DNA of 64,000 nt from Paracoccus sp. MC1862 (GCF_016617715.1 NZ_CP067226.1:49687-113686), one strand, 5' to 3'; counted from the stretch's first letter, positions 18,359-28,243 are shown. The notes: generated from the letters alone by a model not told the origin. Made by a program: numbers and translations.

Positions 18359-19966
18359 ATGGTTGCTACACTTGAACAGCGGAGATTTACCTCGAAGATT
18401 GAGGCAGATTTTGGCGCATTATTTTCGGCGGAAGGAATATCTGCCGACATTCGGCGCGCACGTTGCTTTACCGGCCTTGTCCTTACAACTAAGTGCGGCG
18501 CATCCTTTCTAGAGCTACCTAACTTTGTGGTAGATGGTTCTGGAGATTTGGGACTTGACGGCATCTACTACAATAAAGCCACGCGAGTTCTCTACTTCGT
18601 ACAAACAAAACTACGAACAAATGCCAAGGGATTCAGTGAAGGTGAGGCCCATAAGTTTACTCAGGGCGTTAGGAAGCTATTGGCCAGCGATCTGAAGGGC
18701 GCCAACAAAAAAATCATCGGATTGAATTCGGAAATCCAGTTAGCGCTAGACGATATTAATACAAGAGTGCAGCTTTTGGTTGCATGCAGCTCAGATGCCG
18801 ACTTGAGTGCATCCGTAGAAGAGATTTTGAAAGAATACTGTGAGGAGATAAACGATTTCGATGAAGTTTTCTCCTATAAATATCTTGGATTGAAGGATGT
18901 ATACTCCCCAGCAAGGCTTTTCAATCGTGATGCAAGTGTAACGGCCACTATCGTATTTGATGAGGTTTGCCGCATAAAGAAGCCACAAGAATGTTTGCTA
19001 GGAATTGTCAGCGGTGAACAAATATCTGCAATGGTCGAAGCCCATGGCGATCGTCTCTTCGATCAAAATGTTCGGCTAACCCTACAGTCGAGCGAAATAA
19101 ATGAAGGCATACTTGAGACTTCTAAGTCAAACCCGACCTCTTTCTTTTACTTTAATAACGGAATTACAGCTATCTGCTCTAGCATTAAGGCGCCGCCAAA
19201 CGTGGCGGAACGCAAATCCTTTGAGGCTTCTGATCTTAGCATCGTAAACGGAGCGCAAACTGCGGGAATGCTCGCACGGGCAAAATTTGAAAAGACCGAT
19301 TTATCTGATTTAAAAGTTACGTTTAGGCTTATTTCACTATCCGATGCCCCCGCTGGCTTTGATGAAAGCGTAACGCGTGCAAATAATTCTCAGAACTCCC
19401 TGTCCTCGCTTGATTTTGTTTCACTTGATCCAAGGCAAGAATTAATCCGAAACGAGCTTGTTTCTCGTGGGTACAATTACAACGTCAAGCGAGGAGGAGT
19501 GCGGAACCAAGGGCTGGAAACCATCGAAGTCAAGGACGCGGCAGTTGCTCTGGCGTGCAAGCGGAGCGTTAGCCTCACTGCCCAAGCTAAACGCTATGTT
19601 TCAGGACTTTGGCAGGATACTGCGTCCTCTGCATACCAGGAGATCTTTCCTGAAAACATTACTGGCGAAGAGGTTTTATCCGCTTGGCAGCTATATAGCG
19701 CATGCCAGCAAGAGATTTCCAAGAGCGGAACAACCCGAGGCTCAACGACTTCTACTGTATTGACACATGGAGAAAAATTTATTGCCCACATAGCTTTTCG
19801 AATGGCATCGAAAGTTGGAGAAGAAAAAAAAGCTGCTTGGCTGGCCAAAAATGCAGTGAAGGCGACCGTGAAAGCTTATGAACGACGTAAGCTCTCAAAT
19901 CCAGCTTATGACTTTAGGAACGTAAAGCTCCTAGAAGATATGGCCGCCGAAATTCTTGCGCCGTAA
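18359..19966 (+). CDS. AIPR-family abortive infection protein
   Basis: Protein of 535 residues matching the AIPR (abortive infection phage resistance) family. Diagnostic motifs are FFYFNNGITAIC followed by LSIVNGAQTAGML in the centre. The N-terminal part has DGSGDLGLDGIYYN and, about 15 residues on, YFVQTKL, an arrangement like the D...QxK core of Mrr-type nucleases; this nuclease reading is my inference. An AAAGGA lies about ten bases before the ATG. Codon use and GC content are clearly lower than in all neighbours, which points to recent transfer from another host. It stands alone between a resolvase and LtrA, as defence genes in islands often do. Confidence 0.82.
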   Translation: MVATLEQRRFTSKIEADFGALFSAEGISADIRRARCFTGLVLTTKCGASFLELPNFVVDGSGDLGLDGIYYNKATRVLYFVQTKLRTNAKGFSEGEAHKFTQGVRKLLASDLKGANKKIIGLNSEIQLALDDINTRVQLLVACSSDADLSASVEEILKEYCEEINDFDEVFSYKYLGLKDVYSPARLFNRDASVTATIVFDEVCRIKKPQECLLGIVSGEQISAMVEAHGDRLFDQNVRLTLQSSEINEGILETSKSNPTSFFYFNNGITAICSSIKAPPNVAERKSFEASDLSIVNGAQTAGMLARAKFEKTDLSDLKVTFRLISLSDAPAGFDESVTRANNSQNSLSSLDFVSLDPRQELIRNELVSRGYNYNVKRGGVRNQGLETIEVKDAAVALACKRSVSLTAQAKRYVSGLWQDTASSAYQEIFPENITGEEVLSAWQLYSACQQEISKSGTTRGSTTSTVLTHGEKFIAHIAFRMASKVGEEKKAAWLAKNAVKATVKAYERRKLSNPAYDFRNVKLLEDMAAEILAP

Positions 19967-20086
19967 GTTTTCTTTACGCGCAGCGAGGACTGAGCACGTG
20001 TGTCGAACGGGAGAAAGGTTTGCACAGGCATTTGTACAAAGTGCGGCGAACAACCGCTCTCCGTCCTTTGTGCTGACCACCACCAT

Positions 20087-20112
20087 CCCTTGGGTGTCAG
20101 GCCACCCAAGGG
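20087..20112 (+). terminator. Possible terminator after the AIPR gene
   Basis: Ten-base stem CCCTTGGGTG with its complement around a short loop, followed by GCGTTTCT. It lies 120 bases after the AIPR stop. The T-run is weak. The rest of the 370-base gap holds no supported gene. Confidence 0.4.
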
Positions 20113-20337
20113 CGTTTCTACTGAATGTCCAGAAAACGGTGGAAATCTGGGCATTTGCAGGTTTGAGCGGATAGCGCAACCGATGATGGACGTTCGATGG
20201 ACGGCGCCTCAGTCACTTTGGCGCTGTCCTCCTGTCGCAGGACTGCTGCGACACCTTTCCGGTTGAGAGGTCGAGTCCTTGCAAGCTTACCTGCAGATGC
20301 CTGCGCAACCATTCTGGTCGCTATCGTGTTTCCGGGG

Positions 20338-21609
20338 ATGACACGGAACGGCGTCGTGACGAACACCCGCGCAGCCACCCCGGACGTCGAGCTGCCGGAC
20401 GACGAGGCCGCGCAGCTGGCCGCCCGCCCGCACGGCTACTTGCGCGACCGGGAGGACGAGGACGCGGCCCGGGTGAGCTTCGTCGAACTATTCTTCGATC
20501 TCGTCTTCGTCTTCGGCATCACGCAGCTTGCCGCCTATCTTGCGGACAACATCACCCCCGAGGGGATCGTCCGCGTAAGCGTCATGTTCGTGGCCGTATG
20601 GTGGCTGTGGATCAACACCGCTTGGGCGACGAACCGCCTCGATCCTGACCGCGCGCTCGTGCGCCTCGTGATCTTCGTGCTTCTGGGCGCGGGGCTTGTG
20701 TTCTCCACGGGCATTCCTGTGGCCTTCGAAGAACGGGCGATGGCCTTCGCCACCGCTTATGTCGGCATCCAGGTCGCGCGATCCCTGTTCATGGTCTGGG
20801 CGCTCCGTACGCATGAGGAGCACGGCGAAGCGCGCCATTTCCTTCGCGTCGGCATCTGGTTTGCGCTGTCCGGCGTGTTGTGGATCGCCGGGGCCCTTGC
20901 GGTTGCCGACGCACGCGTGGTTCTGTGGTTGCTCGCGGCGGCCACCGACCTGCTCGTGCCGTGGATAGGGTTCAGGCTGCCGGGCCTGGGCCGGTCCTCG
21001 ACCCACGAATGGGACATCGAGGGCGAGCACCTGGCCGAGCGCTGCGCCCTGTTCATCATCATCGCCCTGGGCGAGTCGCTCCTCGTCACCGGGGGGCGAC
21101 TCGGCGAGGCCGAGTGGAACGCGGCGGTCTGGGCCGCCTTCGGCGTGGCTGTGATGGGGTCGCTGGCGATGTGGTGGATCTACTTCGACACCGGCGCCAA
21201 GCGCGGCACCCGGGCCTTCGAGGAGGCACACGACTCCGGTCGTCTCGCCCGCTTTGCCTACACCTATGTCCACATGCCCATCGTCGCCGGGATCGTGGTG
21301 GCGGCCGTGGGCGACAAGTTCCTGCTCGCCCATCCGGGCGACCCGGCAGACTGGCCCGCAGCCTTGGCGCTGCTCGGCGGCCCGGCGCTGTTTCTGCTGG
21401 GGAACTTCCTGTTCAAGAACGCCACGAGCCGCCGCTGGCCGATCAGCCACGTCATAGGTCTGGTGCTGCTTGGCGCCGGGCTCTTTCTCGCGGGCTCAAT
21501 GACGATCCTGGGCGTGGCGGCCTACGGGTTTGCGGCACTTCTCGTCGTGGCCGCGCTTGAACGGGCGCTGCTGTACTCGCGCACGGCGGACCGGCAGGGT
21601 TTGAAGTGA
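20338..21609 (+). CDS. LtrA-family (low temperature requirement A) membrane protein
   Basis: Integral membrane protein of 423 residues with about ten to twelve hydrophobic helices. The family signature FVELFFDLVFVFGITQLAAYL lies near residue 50 (in pieces ELFFDLVFVF), and acidic HEWDIEGEHLAERCALFIII occurs in mid-protein. LtrA was named for a Listeria cold-growth phenotype, but its molecular function is unknown. The ATG at 20338 is chosen because the 47 in-frame residues upstream look non-coding; a GTG at 20356 is also possible. It is single, with no evident partner. Confidence 0.8.
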   Translation: MTRNGVVTNTRAATPDVELPDDEAAQLAARPHGYLRDREDEDAARVSFVELFFDLVFVFGITQLAAYLADNITPEGIVRVSVMFVAVWWLWINTAWATNRLDPDRALVRLVIFVLLGAGLVFSTGIPVAFEERAMAFATAYVGIQVARSLFMVWALRTHEEHGEARHFLRVGIWFALSGVLWIAGALAVADARVVLWLLAAATDLLVPWIGFRLPGLGRSSTHEWDIEGEHLAERCALFIIIALGESLLVTGGRLGEAEWNAAVWAAFGVAVMGSLAMWWIYFDTGAKRGTRAFEEAHDSGRLARFAYTYVHMPIVAGIVVAAVGDKFLLAHPGDPADWPAALALLGGPALFLLGNFLFKNATSRRWPISHVIGLVLLGAGLFLAGSMTILGVAAYGFAALLVVAALERALLYSRTADRQGLK

Positions 21610-21644
21610 GGACTTGCCGGTCCGCCGTGCGCGAGACCAGCAGA

Positions 21645-22499
21645 TCAGCGCTCTATACAATTGCGCAGGATGTTCCCTACCATTACCCGCTCGCGCTCGT
21701 CCATGCCGAGGGACCAGCGGGCCTTCACGGCAACCCAGTCAGCGACATAGCGGCAGCGCGATGCGGGCAGGGGCGGCAGCCACTCCTCCGGTCCCTTGTC
21801 GCCCTTGGCGCGGTTGGTCGCGGCGCCCACCGCGATCAAGGTCCGATTGTCCTCCAGATCGTTGGCAAAGGCCGCGCGCCGTCCTTGGCTCCAGGCATGC
21901 CCTCCCGACCGGTGCGCCTCGGCCAAGGGCACAAGATGGTCGATGTCCAGGTCGCGCGGGTTGCGCCGGATCTGCCCTGTATACGCGTCCCGCCACGCTC
22001 CACTCTGCACCGAACAGCCGCTCGCGCCCCACTTGACCGCCTTCAAGCTCTCGCTGGCCAGCACCTCATGGCGGGCACTCCGGCAGTCGCCATCAAGATC
22101 CAGCCAGTGCGGCCAGTCGTCACGCACATAGCCCGCGCGTCGTTCGGGTTCCGTGGTGATCCGATCAAGCAGTGAGAGAGCCTGAACCGCGGCGACCTGA
22201 TCATTGGCCGTCGGCGGCAGCGCCTTTGCAGGACCCTCAGGTGCCCGCCAGCCGGGGAGCCTGATCCCGAAGTCGTCGAGAGTCTGTTCAAGCCAGCGCT
22301 CAACACGGAACACTACCTCCTCGGCTGACCCCGGCAGCCCCTCCCGTCGCAGGAGCGCCAAAGCTGCGACGCCCAAGAGCAGAAGGAGAAACAGGACGGC
22401 GGCGCGCCGGAGCACGTTCCTCAAGAAGCCATGACCTCGCCCCTGACGCCTCGATCGCCGCCCCGGATTGTGTCGTCTTGGCTTCACGGTCTGCTCCAT
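21645..22499 (-). CDS. Membrane-anchored HNH-type nuclease (DUF1524/GmrSD C-terminal-like)
   Basis: Protein of 284 residues. A basic N-terminus is followed by one membrane segment (AAVLFLLLLLGVAALALL, about residues 34-51). The C-terminal 170 residues hold the nuclease motif DLDIDHLVPLAEAHRSGG, with DxDHxxP, and downstream NDLEDNRTLIAVGAATNRAKGDKGP, typical of secreted or extracytoplasmic HNH nucleases related to DUF1524. It may degrade DNA in the periplasm. The ATG at 22499 precedes the membrane segment; earlier in-frame starts encode low-quality sequence. It is divergent from the excalibur gene. Confidence 0.8.
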   Translation of the reverse strand: MEQTVKPRRHNPGRRSRRQGRGHGFLRNVLRRAAVLFLLLLLGVAALALLRREGLPGSAEEVVFRVERWLEQTLDDFGIRLPGWRAPEGPAKALPPTANDQVAAVQALSLLDRITTEPERRAGYVRDDWPHWLDLDGDCRSARHEVLASESLKAVKWGASGCSVQSGAWRDAYTGQIRRNPRDLDIDHLVPLAEAHRSGGHAWSQGRRAAFANDLEDNRTLIAVGAATNRAKGDKGPEEWLPPLPASRCRYVADWVAVKARWSLGMDERERVMVGNILRNCIER

Positions 22500-22625
22500 C
22501 CTGAGCTGCAGGCGATGCGCTATTGCGGCTCCCTGCGCCAGAGGCTTGACCTTGCCAGGGCAGTGCGGGTGGATGGAGGTCGGCTGCCCCGATACCAGGA
22601 CAGATGAGAGGCCAGGTCCAAGAAG

Positions 22626-22862
22626 ATGCGTCCGAACAAGGCTGTTCTGCTTGTGGCCCTTTATGGGGCCACGCTGACCGAGGTGGCGGCACAAGACGAA
22701 TGCCATCCGAGCTACGAGGGCGCTTGCGTCCCTATCGCAAGCGATGCCGACTGCGCCGGCGGCTCAGGCAACGGACCTGCCTATGTCACTGGCCCGGTTC
22801 GGGTCGTCGGGCCTGACGTGTATGATCTGGACCGCGACGGGGACGGTGTGGCCTGCGAGTGA
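22626..22862 (+). CDS. Small secreted excalibur calcium-binding protein
   Basis: 78 residues. A short signal peptide (to about AAQDE) is followed by a C-terminal excalibur motif, YDLDRDGDGVACE, a DxDxDG calcium loop with the adjacent cysteine. Excalibur domains often accompany extracellular nucleases, and this gene lies divergently next to an HNH nuclease gene with a signal-anchor, so both may act outside the cytoplasm. No binding partner is visible. Confidence 0.75.
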   Translation: MRPNKAVLLVALYGATLTEVAAQDECHPSYEGACVPIASDADCAGGSGNGPAYVTGPVRVVGPDVYDLDRDGDGVACE

Positions 22863-23130
22863 ACCAGGGACTGCCGGGGAGTGCTGAGCCATTCCGCCGG
22901 TGCAAAGCACATCCATCAGCCAGTCGGTCCAGGAGACGAGTTTGGCCGGACTCCTGGGTGCGAACAAATCACGGAAGAGCAGTTGAAGAACTACGATCAT
23001 TGCGTCTCGTGCGGATCAAGTATCGGGCTGGATGAAATCCAGCGCGGCCTCTGCCCCCGATGCGTCACTCGGTAAGCGCGAGGCCGACGCCCTCCTGCCA
23101 TTGCTGATCTGAACCGGCCATTCTCCGCGT

Positions 23131-23589
23131 ATGCGGGTGGTGGAGGAGACCGATTTGGCAAGAGACGGCAAATTGGGCGTCTGTTTGGACGGCTCATCCG
23201 GTGGCTTGGTTTCCCGACTGGATGTGATCGAGGGGCCAAGCGGACGGCGGCAGCGCACCGAGGCGGAGCGGGCGCGGATTGCGGCTGAAAGCCTGATCTC
23301 GGGTATGCGGGTGGCGGAACTCGCCCGCAGGCACGGCACCACGCGTTGGCAGATCTACAATTGGCGCAAGAAGCTGCGGACGGGACAGTTGGTGGTGCCC
23401 GAGAGCATGGCGGGCCTGCCGATGTTTGCGGAACTGGTGGTCGAGGGCGGCGCGGCGGTTGTGCCGCAGGCCGAGGCCGCGTCCGAGTTGGAGATCGTCG
23501 TCGGCGATGTCGTGATCCGCGCCGGTGCTGACGCCAATGAGGGCCAGCTGACGCGGGCGATCCGCGCGGCTCGGGCGGCAATGTCATGA
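23131..23589 (+). CDS. tnpA: IS66 TnpA
   Basis: Accessory helix-turn-helix protein of IS66, 152 residues. The HTH is seen in SGMRVAELARRHGTTRWQIY followed by NWRKKLR. The tail is hydrophobic and acidic. It overlaps tnpB by four bases at ATGATG. The first 35 residues are less typical, so the start could lie further downstream, for example near 23224. Confidence 0.85.
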   Translation: MRVVEETDLARDGKLGVCLDGSSGGLVSRLDVIEGPSGRRQRTEAERARIAAESLISGMRVAELARRHGTTRWQIYNWRKKLRTGQLVVPESMAGLPMFAELVVEGGAAVVPQAEAASELEIVVGDVVIRAGADANEGQLTRAIRAARAAMS

Positions 23590-23942
23590 TGCTCGGCCAG
23601 GGCGGACCCGTGAAGGTCTTCGTGGCGATGCGGCCGGTGGACTTCCGCAAGGGGATCGATGGCCTGGCGCTGGCGGTGCAGGAGATGTTCGGGCTCGACC
23701 CGTTCTGCGGGGCGATCTTTGTGTTCCGATCGAAACGCGCCGACCGGATCAAGCTGCTGGCCTGGGATCAGACCGGGATGGTGCTGGTTCACAAGCGGCT
23801 GGAGGGCGGGAAATTCGTCTGGCCGCAGGTGCGGGACGGGGTGATGCGGATGTCCTCCGCGCAACTCGCCGCCTTGTTCGAGGGGCTGGACTGGCGACTG
23901 GTCCGGCCGGAGCGGGCGCGTCGTCCGCTGGCAGCAGGGTGA
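23586..23942 (+). CDS. tnpB: IS66 TnpB (Orf2)
   Basis: Conserved IS66 Orf2 protein of 118 residues, required for transposition but of unclear biochemical role. Diagnostic motifs are AMRPVDFRKGIDGLA, LDPFCGAIFVFRSKRADRIK (in pieces) and KLLAWDQTGMVLVHKRLEGG. It starts at overlapping ATG codons with the tnpA stop. Confidence 0.95.
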   Translation: MMLGQGGPVKVFVAMRPVDFRKGIDGLALAVQEMFGLDPFCGAIFVFRSKRADRIKLLAWDQTGMVLVHKRLEGGKFVWPQVRDGVMRMSSAQLAALFEGLDWRLVRPERARRPLAAG

Positions 23943-24009
23943 GCGTGATGGTGCGGGAAAGCCCTGTTTTTACTGGTCATATACCGCGCTCCATGATTCA
24001 CTTCACCCC

Positions 24010-25578
24010 ATGGATGCTGCCGCTCTCGCCCGCGAAAACGCCCTGCTGAAGGCTCGCCTTGCCGAGGTTGAGGCGGTGCTCACCGAGGTGCAGGAGGCCA
24101 ATCGCCGGCTGGAAGACATCGTGCGCACGGCGCAACGCGAGAAGTTCGGCAAAAGCTCCGAGAAGCTGTCGCCCGACCAGTTCAACCTGCCGCTGGAAGA
24201 TGCCGAACTGGCCCAGGGCGTGCTCGAGGCGGCACAGGAAAAGGCGGAGGCCGCCCTGAGGGCTGCCAAGGGCACGCATGCGCCCCGCAAGCCCCGGCGC
24301 AACCGGGGGCATCTGCCGCCGCATCTGCCGCGGGTCGAGCGGGTGGTCGAGCCTGCCAGCATCCTGTGCCCCTGCGGCTGCGGCGAGATGGCCCGGATCG
24401 GCGAGGACGTGTCCGAGCGACTGGACGTCATCCCGGCCCGGTTCCGGGTGCTGGTGACGCGGCGCCCGAAATACGCCTGCCGGCGCTGCTCGCAGGGCAT
24501 GGCGCAAGCCCATGCCCCCGAGCATGTCGTGCCCGGCGGGTTGCCCACGGAGCAGCTCATCGCCTGGATCATGGTCTCGAAGTTCGGCGACCATCTGCCG
24601 TTCTATCGCCAAGCCGGGATCTTCAAGCGGCAGGGCATCGATCTTGACCGCGGGACGCTCGGCAACTGGGTTGGCCGTGCCTGCTTCCACCTGCTGCCGA
24701 TCATCCGGCACATGCAGGCCCATCTGCGCCGGGCCGATCGCATCTTCGTCGACGAGACCCGCGCGCCGGTGCTGGATCCGGGGCGCAAAACCACGAAGAG
24801 CGGCTATTTCTGGGCCGTGGTGTCCGATGATCGCGGCCATGGCGGTGTCGGTCCGCCCATCGTGCTGTTCCATTACGCCCCCGGTCGGGGCAAGGAGCAT
24901 CCGCTGAACTTCCTCGCCGGGTATCGGGGCCGGTTCCTGCAATGCGATGCCTACCAGGCCTACAACGCGATGACCGAGATCGCGCGCGACAATGGTCCCT
25001 GGCGGCTGGTCTACTGCTGGACCCATGTCCGCCGCCGCTTCGTGAAACGCTTCGAGAGCGACCGCTCGCCCATCGCCGAGGAGATGTTGCGCCAGATCGC
25101 GCTGCTCTATCAGGTCGAGAAGACCGTGCGCGGCAAGGATGCGGCTGCGCGTCTCGCTGCAAGGCGCGAACATGCGGCCCCCATCATCGCCGCGCTCAAA
25201 CCTTGGCTGGAGATGCAGCTGCCGCGCATCCCGCAGAAATCCCAAATGGCCGAGGACATCCGCTACGCCCTCGCGCACTGGCCCGGCCTGATCCGCTTCC
25301 TCGACGACGGCACACTCGAACTCGACACCAACCCGGTCGAGAACCAGATCCGCCCGATCGCACTTACGAGAAAAAACGCGCTATTTGCCGGCAATGAGGT
25401 CGGTGCAGAGAACTGGGCCATGCTCGCCTCGCTGGTCGCAACCTGCAAGATGTCCGGCGTGAACCCGGTCGACTACATCGCCGACACCCTTCGCGCCATC
25501 CTCGACGGTCACCCAAAAAGCGCCATCGAGGACCTCATGCCTTGGCGCATCAACCAGCCGTCAAGCATCGCCGCATAG
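24010..25578 (+). CDS. tnpC: IS66 transposase TnpC
   Basis: DDE transposase of 522 residues. An N-terminal coiled coil (ALLKARLAEVEAVLTEVQEA) precedes a zinc-binding segment (CPCGCGEMARIGED). The catalytic core has FVDETRAPVLDPG for the first aspartate, LQCDAYQAYN for the second and ELDTNPVENQIRPIAL with the glutamate. The C-terminal domain contains VATCKMSGVNPVDYIA. Length and order match functional IS66 elements. Confidence 0.95.
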   Translation: MDAAALARENALLKARLAEVEAVLTEVQEANRRLEDIVRTAQREKFGKSSEKLSPDQFNLPLEDAELAQGVLEAAQEKAEAALRAAKGTHAPRKPRRNRGHLPPHLPRVERVVEPASILCPCGCGEMARIGEDVSERLDVIPARFRVLVTRRPKYACRRCSQGMAQAHAPEHVVPGGLPTEQLIAWIMVSKFGDHLPFYRQAGIFKRQGIDLDRGTLGNWVGRACFHLLPIIRHMQAHLRRADRIFVDETRAPVLDPGRKTTKSGYFWAVVSDDRGHGGVGPPIVLFHYAPGRGKEHPLNFLAGYRGRFLQCDAYQAYNAMTEIARDNGPWRLVYCWTHVRRRFVKRFESDRSPIAEEMLRQIALLYQVEKTVRGKDAAARLAARREHAAPIIAALKPWLEMQLPRIPQKSQMAEDIRYALAHWPGLIRFLDDGTLELDTNPVENQIRPIALTRKNALFAGNEVGAENWAMLASLVATCKMSGVNPVDYIADTLRAILDGHPKSAIEDLMPWRINQPSSIAA

Positions 25579-25773
25579 GGCAACGATCTCGCGCTTACGT
25601 CACTCGGCAGGAGCAGCGCCGATCTCCTGGCCTCTGGACCCGGCTTTTTCTGCTTCTCCGAGGCTGATCTCACATCTCGCCAAGCCAGGACGATGGAAAC
25701 GCATTTCGGCCCGTGTCACTATGACAGGAGAGGAACTCCTCGGAAATCGTCTCCTGATCAGCGAGACGACCCA

Positions 25774-26520
25774 TCACACAGCGCGCGCGGCCGCGGCCGC
25801 AATGTGCCCGGCAAAGGCACTGACGAAGGATCGCAGGCTCGTCAGCTCCGACATGTCCGCATAGGCTCCGCTGTCTTTCGCCTCGCGCGGTGAGGCGAGG
25901 GTACAGGCAGCCGTGTACAGGTTCTCCCGCACGAGCTTCTGGCACAGCAGGTCGTAGCGCTGGAGGTAGGACGCGCCACGGAACTCCGGGAAGATCGGGT
26001 AATGCAGCGAGGTTTCCCGCTTGGCGGGACTGCGTGAAGCGGGCGCATCCTCCACCATCATGAGCCAGCCGAGAAAGGGGCGCGGGGTGTCCGCCCCGAA
26101 CGCACCCTCGCGGTAGGCGGTCCAGAAATCATGGGCGCTGCCGATTGCTTCTTCGGCACGGTTGTTGGCATTGTTCCCGAACGAGGGCCCGACTTGGCTC
26201 TTCATCTCCAGGGCAGCGATGAGCCGGCCCTGGTGGATGACAAGGACGTCCCAGAGCTTGGTCGGCCGGAAATAGCCGGGCAAGGTGAGGACATGGCGCT
26301 TCTGGTGGATGTCGGCGTGACCGAGCCCGTTTGCCTTGACGAGGTCGATCAGCAGGGCCGTGAAACCATCCATGGTGGTGCCGGCCGTGACCGCGCCGCG
26401 CTCGCCGGTGTCCAGGGTCCCGGCCTCGATCTTGGCCTGGAGCGCCTTGGCCCGGTTGCCCCAGAAGGCCATGACAGCTTCACGCGCCTTGCGCTCGTAA
26501 TCCGCGAGATCGAGAGCCAT
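25774..26520 (-). CDS. Type II restriction endonuclease, XhoI/PaeR7I family
   Basis: 248-residue enzyme matching the PaeR7I/XhoI family, whose characterised members cut CTCGAG. Visible core motifs are [20 protein letters not shown], a PD-(D/E)xK-like D...ExK arrangement, and [20 protein letters not shown], the segment that binds the target. It starts one base after the methyltransferase stop, so both form an operon with the methylase first, which protects the host on entry. Specificity is inferred from the family. CTCGAG sites occur in this window, for example near 1206 and 1413, so the element relies on its own methylation. Confidence 0.88.
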   Translation of the reverse strand: MALDLADYERKAREAVMAFWGNRAKALQAKIEAGTLDTGERGAVTAGTTMDGFTALLIDLVKANGLGHADIHQKRHVLTLPGYFRPTKLWDVLVIHQGRLIAALEMKSQVGPSFGNNANNRAEEAIGSAHDFWTAYREGAFGADTPRPFLGWLMMVEDAPASRSPAKRETSLHYPIFPEFRGASYLQRYDLLCQKLVRENLYTAACTLASPREAKDSGAYADMSELTSLRSFVSAFAGHIAAAAARAV

Positions 26521-26521
26521 G

Positions 26522-28243
26522 CTAGGTTTTGGTGCCCCCGAGGGCGGCCTGTTCGGCGTCCGAGAGCCCATAGAGAGCAAAGACCGCCCGGTTGCAGGCC
26601 TCCGGGTCTCCCCGTTCCCCCGCAACCTTCAGCTCAGCCCTCAGGCCCTCCGGCACGTCGCTCCACAGCGGCAGGCGGATGCGCCGCAGATACTGGGCCT
26701 GAAACCGCAGGTATCCACCCCGCATCCTGGTCGAGTAAGCGGCGACGAAGAGGCGCGCGATGCCCGACAGGAGCACGGCCTGAAGGGCGCGCACGTCCCA
26801 GCTGTCGGAGGTGATGTAATAGAGGTTGTGGTGCGGGTAGAGCCGACCGTCCTCATAGACGACATGCGCCTCGCCCTTGATGTCCGGGATCAGGAGCTTG
26901 GGCGTCCAGGCGATTGAGGGCGTGATGCGGTCGATCGTGCGGTACCAGTTGGCCGGCGTCTTCTGCGCGACATGCCGGCGGGCGATCGGCTCACGCCGAG
27001 CCTCAAGGTAGCGCCTGAGCCGCGGATAGCGGGCGAGATCCACCAGCCGGCCGTCATCCTCGAACGGGTTGATGACGCCAAGACCCTGCCATTCGACGGT
27101 GCCGCCCTGAATGTCGCGGGTCATCACAAGGGGGAGCTTGCGATCCTCTTCCACGTCCAGCTCGTCATGGCGGCCGATGAAGGCGTTGTCGGCCCCGGTC
27201 GCCACGCCGATCCCGACCTTGCAGCCGGCCTCCTCAAGGGTCGGAAAGCTGGCCTCCAGCCGGCGGACAAGCGCGAGCTGGTCGGAGTCGTCCAGGATCC
27301 AAGGCTCCGCGCCGGCGGTGACGCGGGCGATCTCGCGCACCCCACGCGCAGGATCGGGGGCGGCGCCCGTCAGCTCGGCCGCGAGGTCCCCGAGGCTCTC
27401 CCGGTCGATCTCGGGACGGTGCGCGATGCGGGTGGGACCGGGCGCTTCGCGGGCAATGATCGTGATGGCCGGATAGGCCACCACGTCTGTGTGGAAGGCG
27501 GGCGTGTTCACCATGTCCACATAGGTGCGCAGGTGGAAACCATTGGCTACAAAGGCGCGCAAGGGACCGCCGTAGCGGTTTTTAATCCATCGGTCCGAGC
27601 AGATGAAGCCGCAGCGTCCGCCAGGGGACAGAAGGCTCAGCGAGCGCTCGATGAAGGGCACGTAGATGTCGGCACGGTCGTAGATGGTGCCGTAGCGCGC
27701 CCGGTACTCGGCCATGAGCGCGTCCGCGATCAGCTCCTGACGCACGTAGGGGGGATTGCCGATCACCACGTCGAAGGCGCCGTCCAGCTCGGTCAGCAGG
27801 AAGTCACCCTGCACGAGCCAGGTGCGAGTGAGGGTTTCGGCATCGGCCGCCGAGATGCCTTCCTGGCGCAGCCGCGCGGTCACGAGTTCGCGGGCATGGC
27901 TCCAGGAAGCCCGGTGCAGCTCGACACCTTGGATAGCGCGCGCGAGAGCCGGCACGGGCTCCGGCCGGCCTTGGGCAACCCAGGACGCCAGGAGCCGGTC
28001 GATCACCGGAAGAAGGAAGTCGCCATGCCCGAACGAGGGCTCCAGGAGTCGCAGCCGCGTGAGGTCCTGGTCGGCCGTGTAGCCGGCGAGATCCAGGATG
28101 AAGTCCACCACCTCGCGGCGCGTGAAGACAGCACCACGCATTTCAACGCCAGCCTCGGCCATAGCTTCTACTGCCTCCTTGACGGGACAGAAGCTTTCAA
28201 ATGAGAGCTGGCGGGGTGCTAAAGCGAAGGTAGGGATGGTCAT
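26522..28243 (-). CDS. Type II adenine DNA methyltransferase partner of the XhoI-like enzyme
   Basis: 573 residues. The N-terminal SAM-binding region contains [15 protein letters not shown], and the catalytic motif IV is [13 protein letters not shown], diagnostic of N6-adenine methylases of the Eco57I-like group. The C-terminal half contains a TaqI-C-type target recognition domain ([20 protein letters not shown]). Together with the next gene it makes a complete restriction-modification system that would both defend against incoming DNA and stabilise the element by addiction. No controller protein gene is present upstream. Confidence 0.9.
   Translation of the reverse strand: MTIPTFALAPRQLSFESFCPVKEAVEAMAEAGVEMRGAVFTRREVVDFILDLAGYTADQDLTRLRLLEPSFGHGDFLLPVIDRLLASWVAQGRPEPVPALARAIQGVELHRASWSHARELVTARLRQEGISAADAETLTRTWLVQGDFLLTELDGAFDVVIGNPPYVRQELIADALMAEYRARYGTIYDRADIYVPFIERSLSLLSPGGRCGFICSDRWIKNRYGGPLRAFVANGFHLRTYVDMVNTPAFHTDVVAYPAITIIAREAPGPTRIAHRPEIDRESLGDLAAELTGAAPDPARGVREIARVTAGAEPWILDDSDQLALVRRLEASFPTLEEAGCKVGIGVATGADNAFIGRHDELDVEEDRKLPLVMTRDIQGGTVEWQGLGVINPFEDDGRLVDLARYPRLRRYLEARREPIARRHVAQKTPANWYRTIDRITPSIAWTPKLLIPDIKGEAHVVYEDGRLYPHHNLYYITSDSWDVRALQAVLLSGIARLFVAAYSTRMRGGYLRFQAQYLRRIRLPLWSDVPEGLRAELKVAGERGDPEACNRAVFALYGLSDAEQAALGGTKT

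Larger units (their letters stand above)
23072..25598 (+). mobile_element. IS66-family insertion sequence with 8-bp target duplication
   Basis: 2527 bp. Ends are inverted repeats starting GTAAGCGCGAG. The target sequence GTCACTCG is present on both sides (23064-23071 and 25599-25606), the 8-bp duplication expected of IS66. It carries tnpA, tnpB and tnpC in order, all intact, so the copy is probably active and recent. Confidence 0.95.
22881..25667 (+). pseudogene. Small zinc-ribbon protein split by IS66
   Basis: The left part ends HCVSCGSSIGLDEIQRGLCP-RC, a CxxC...CxxC zinc ribbon, then meets the IS66 end at 23071. Removing the IS and one 8-bp duplication continues the same frame from 25599 to a TGA at 25665-25667, adding about 20 residues. 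The true start is uncertain; the zinc-ribbon part begins near 22990. If it is a real gene, IS66 insertion replaced its tail after VTR with an immediate stop at 23075, leaving the ribbon itself intact. Confidence 0.4.

Noticed and set aside
20000..20266. Small + strand frame with several cysteines (CTGICTKCGE) between the AIPR and ltrA genes
   Set aside because: It contains the strong terminator-like hairpin, has no good ribosome binding site, and its second half is not protein-like.
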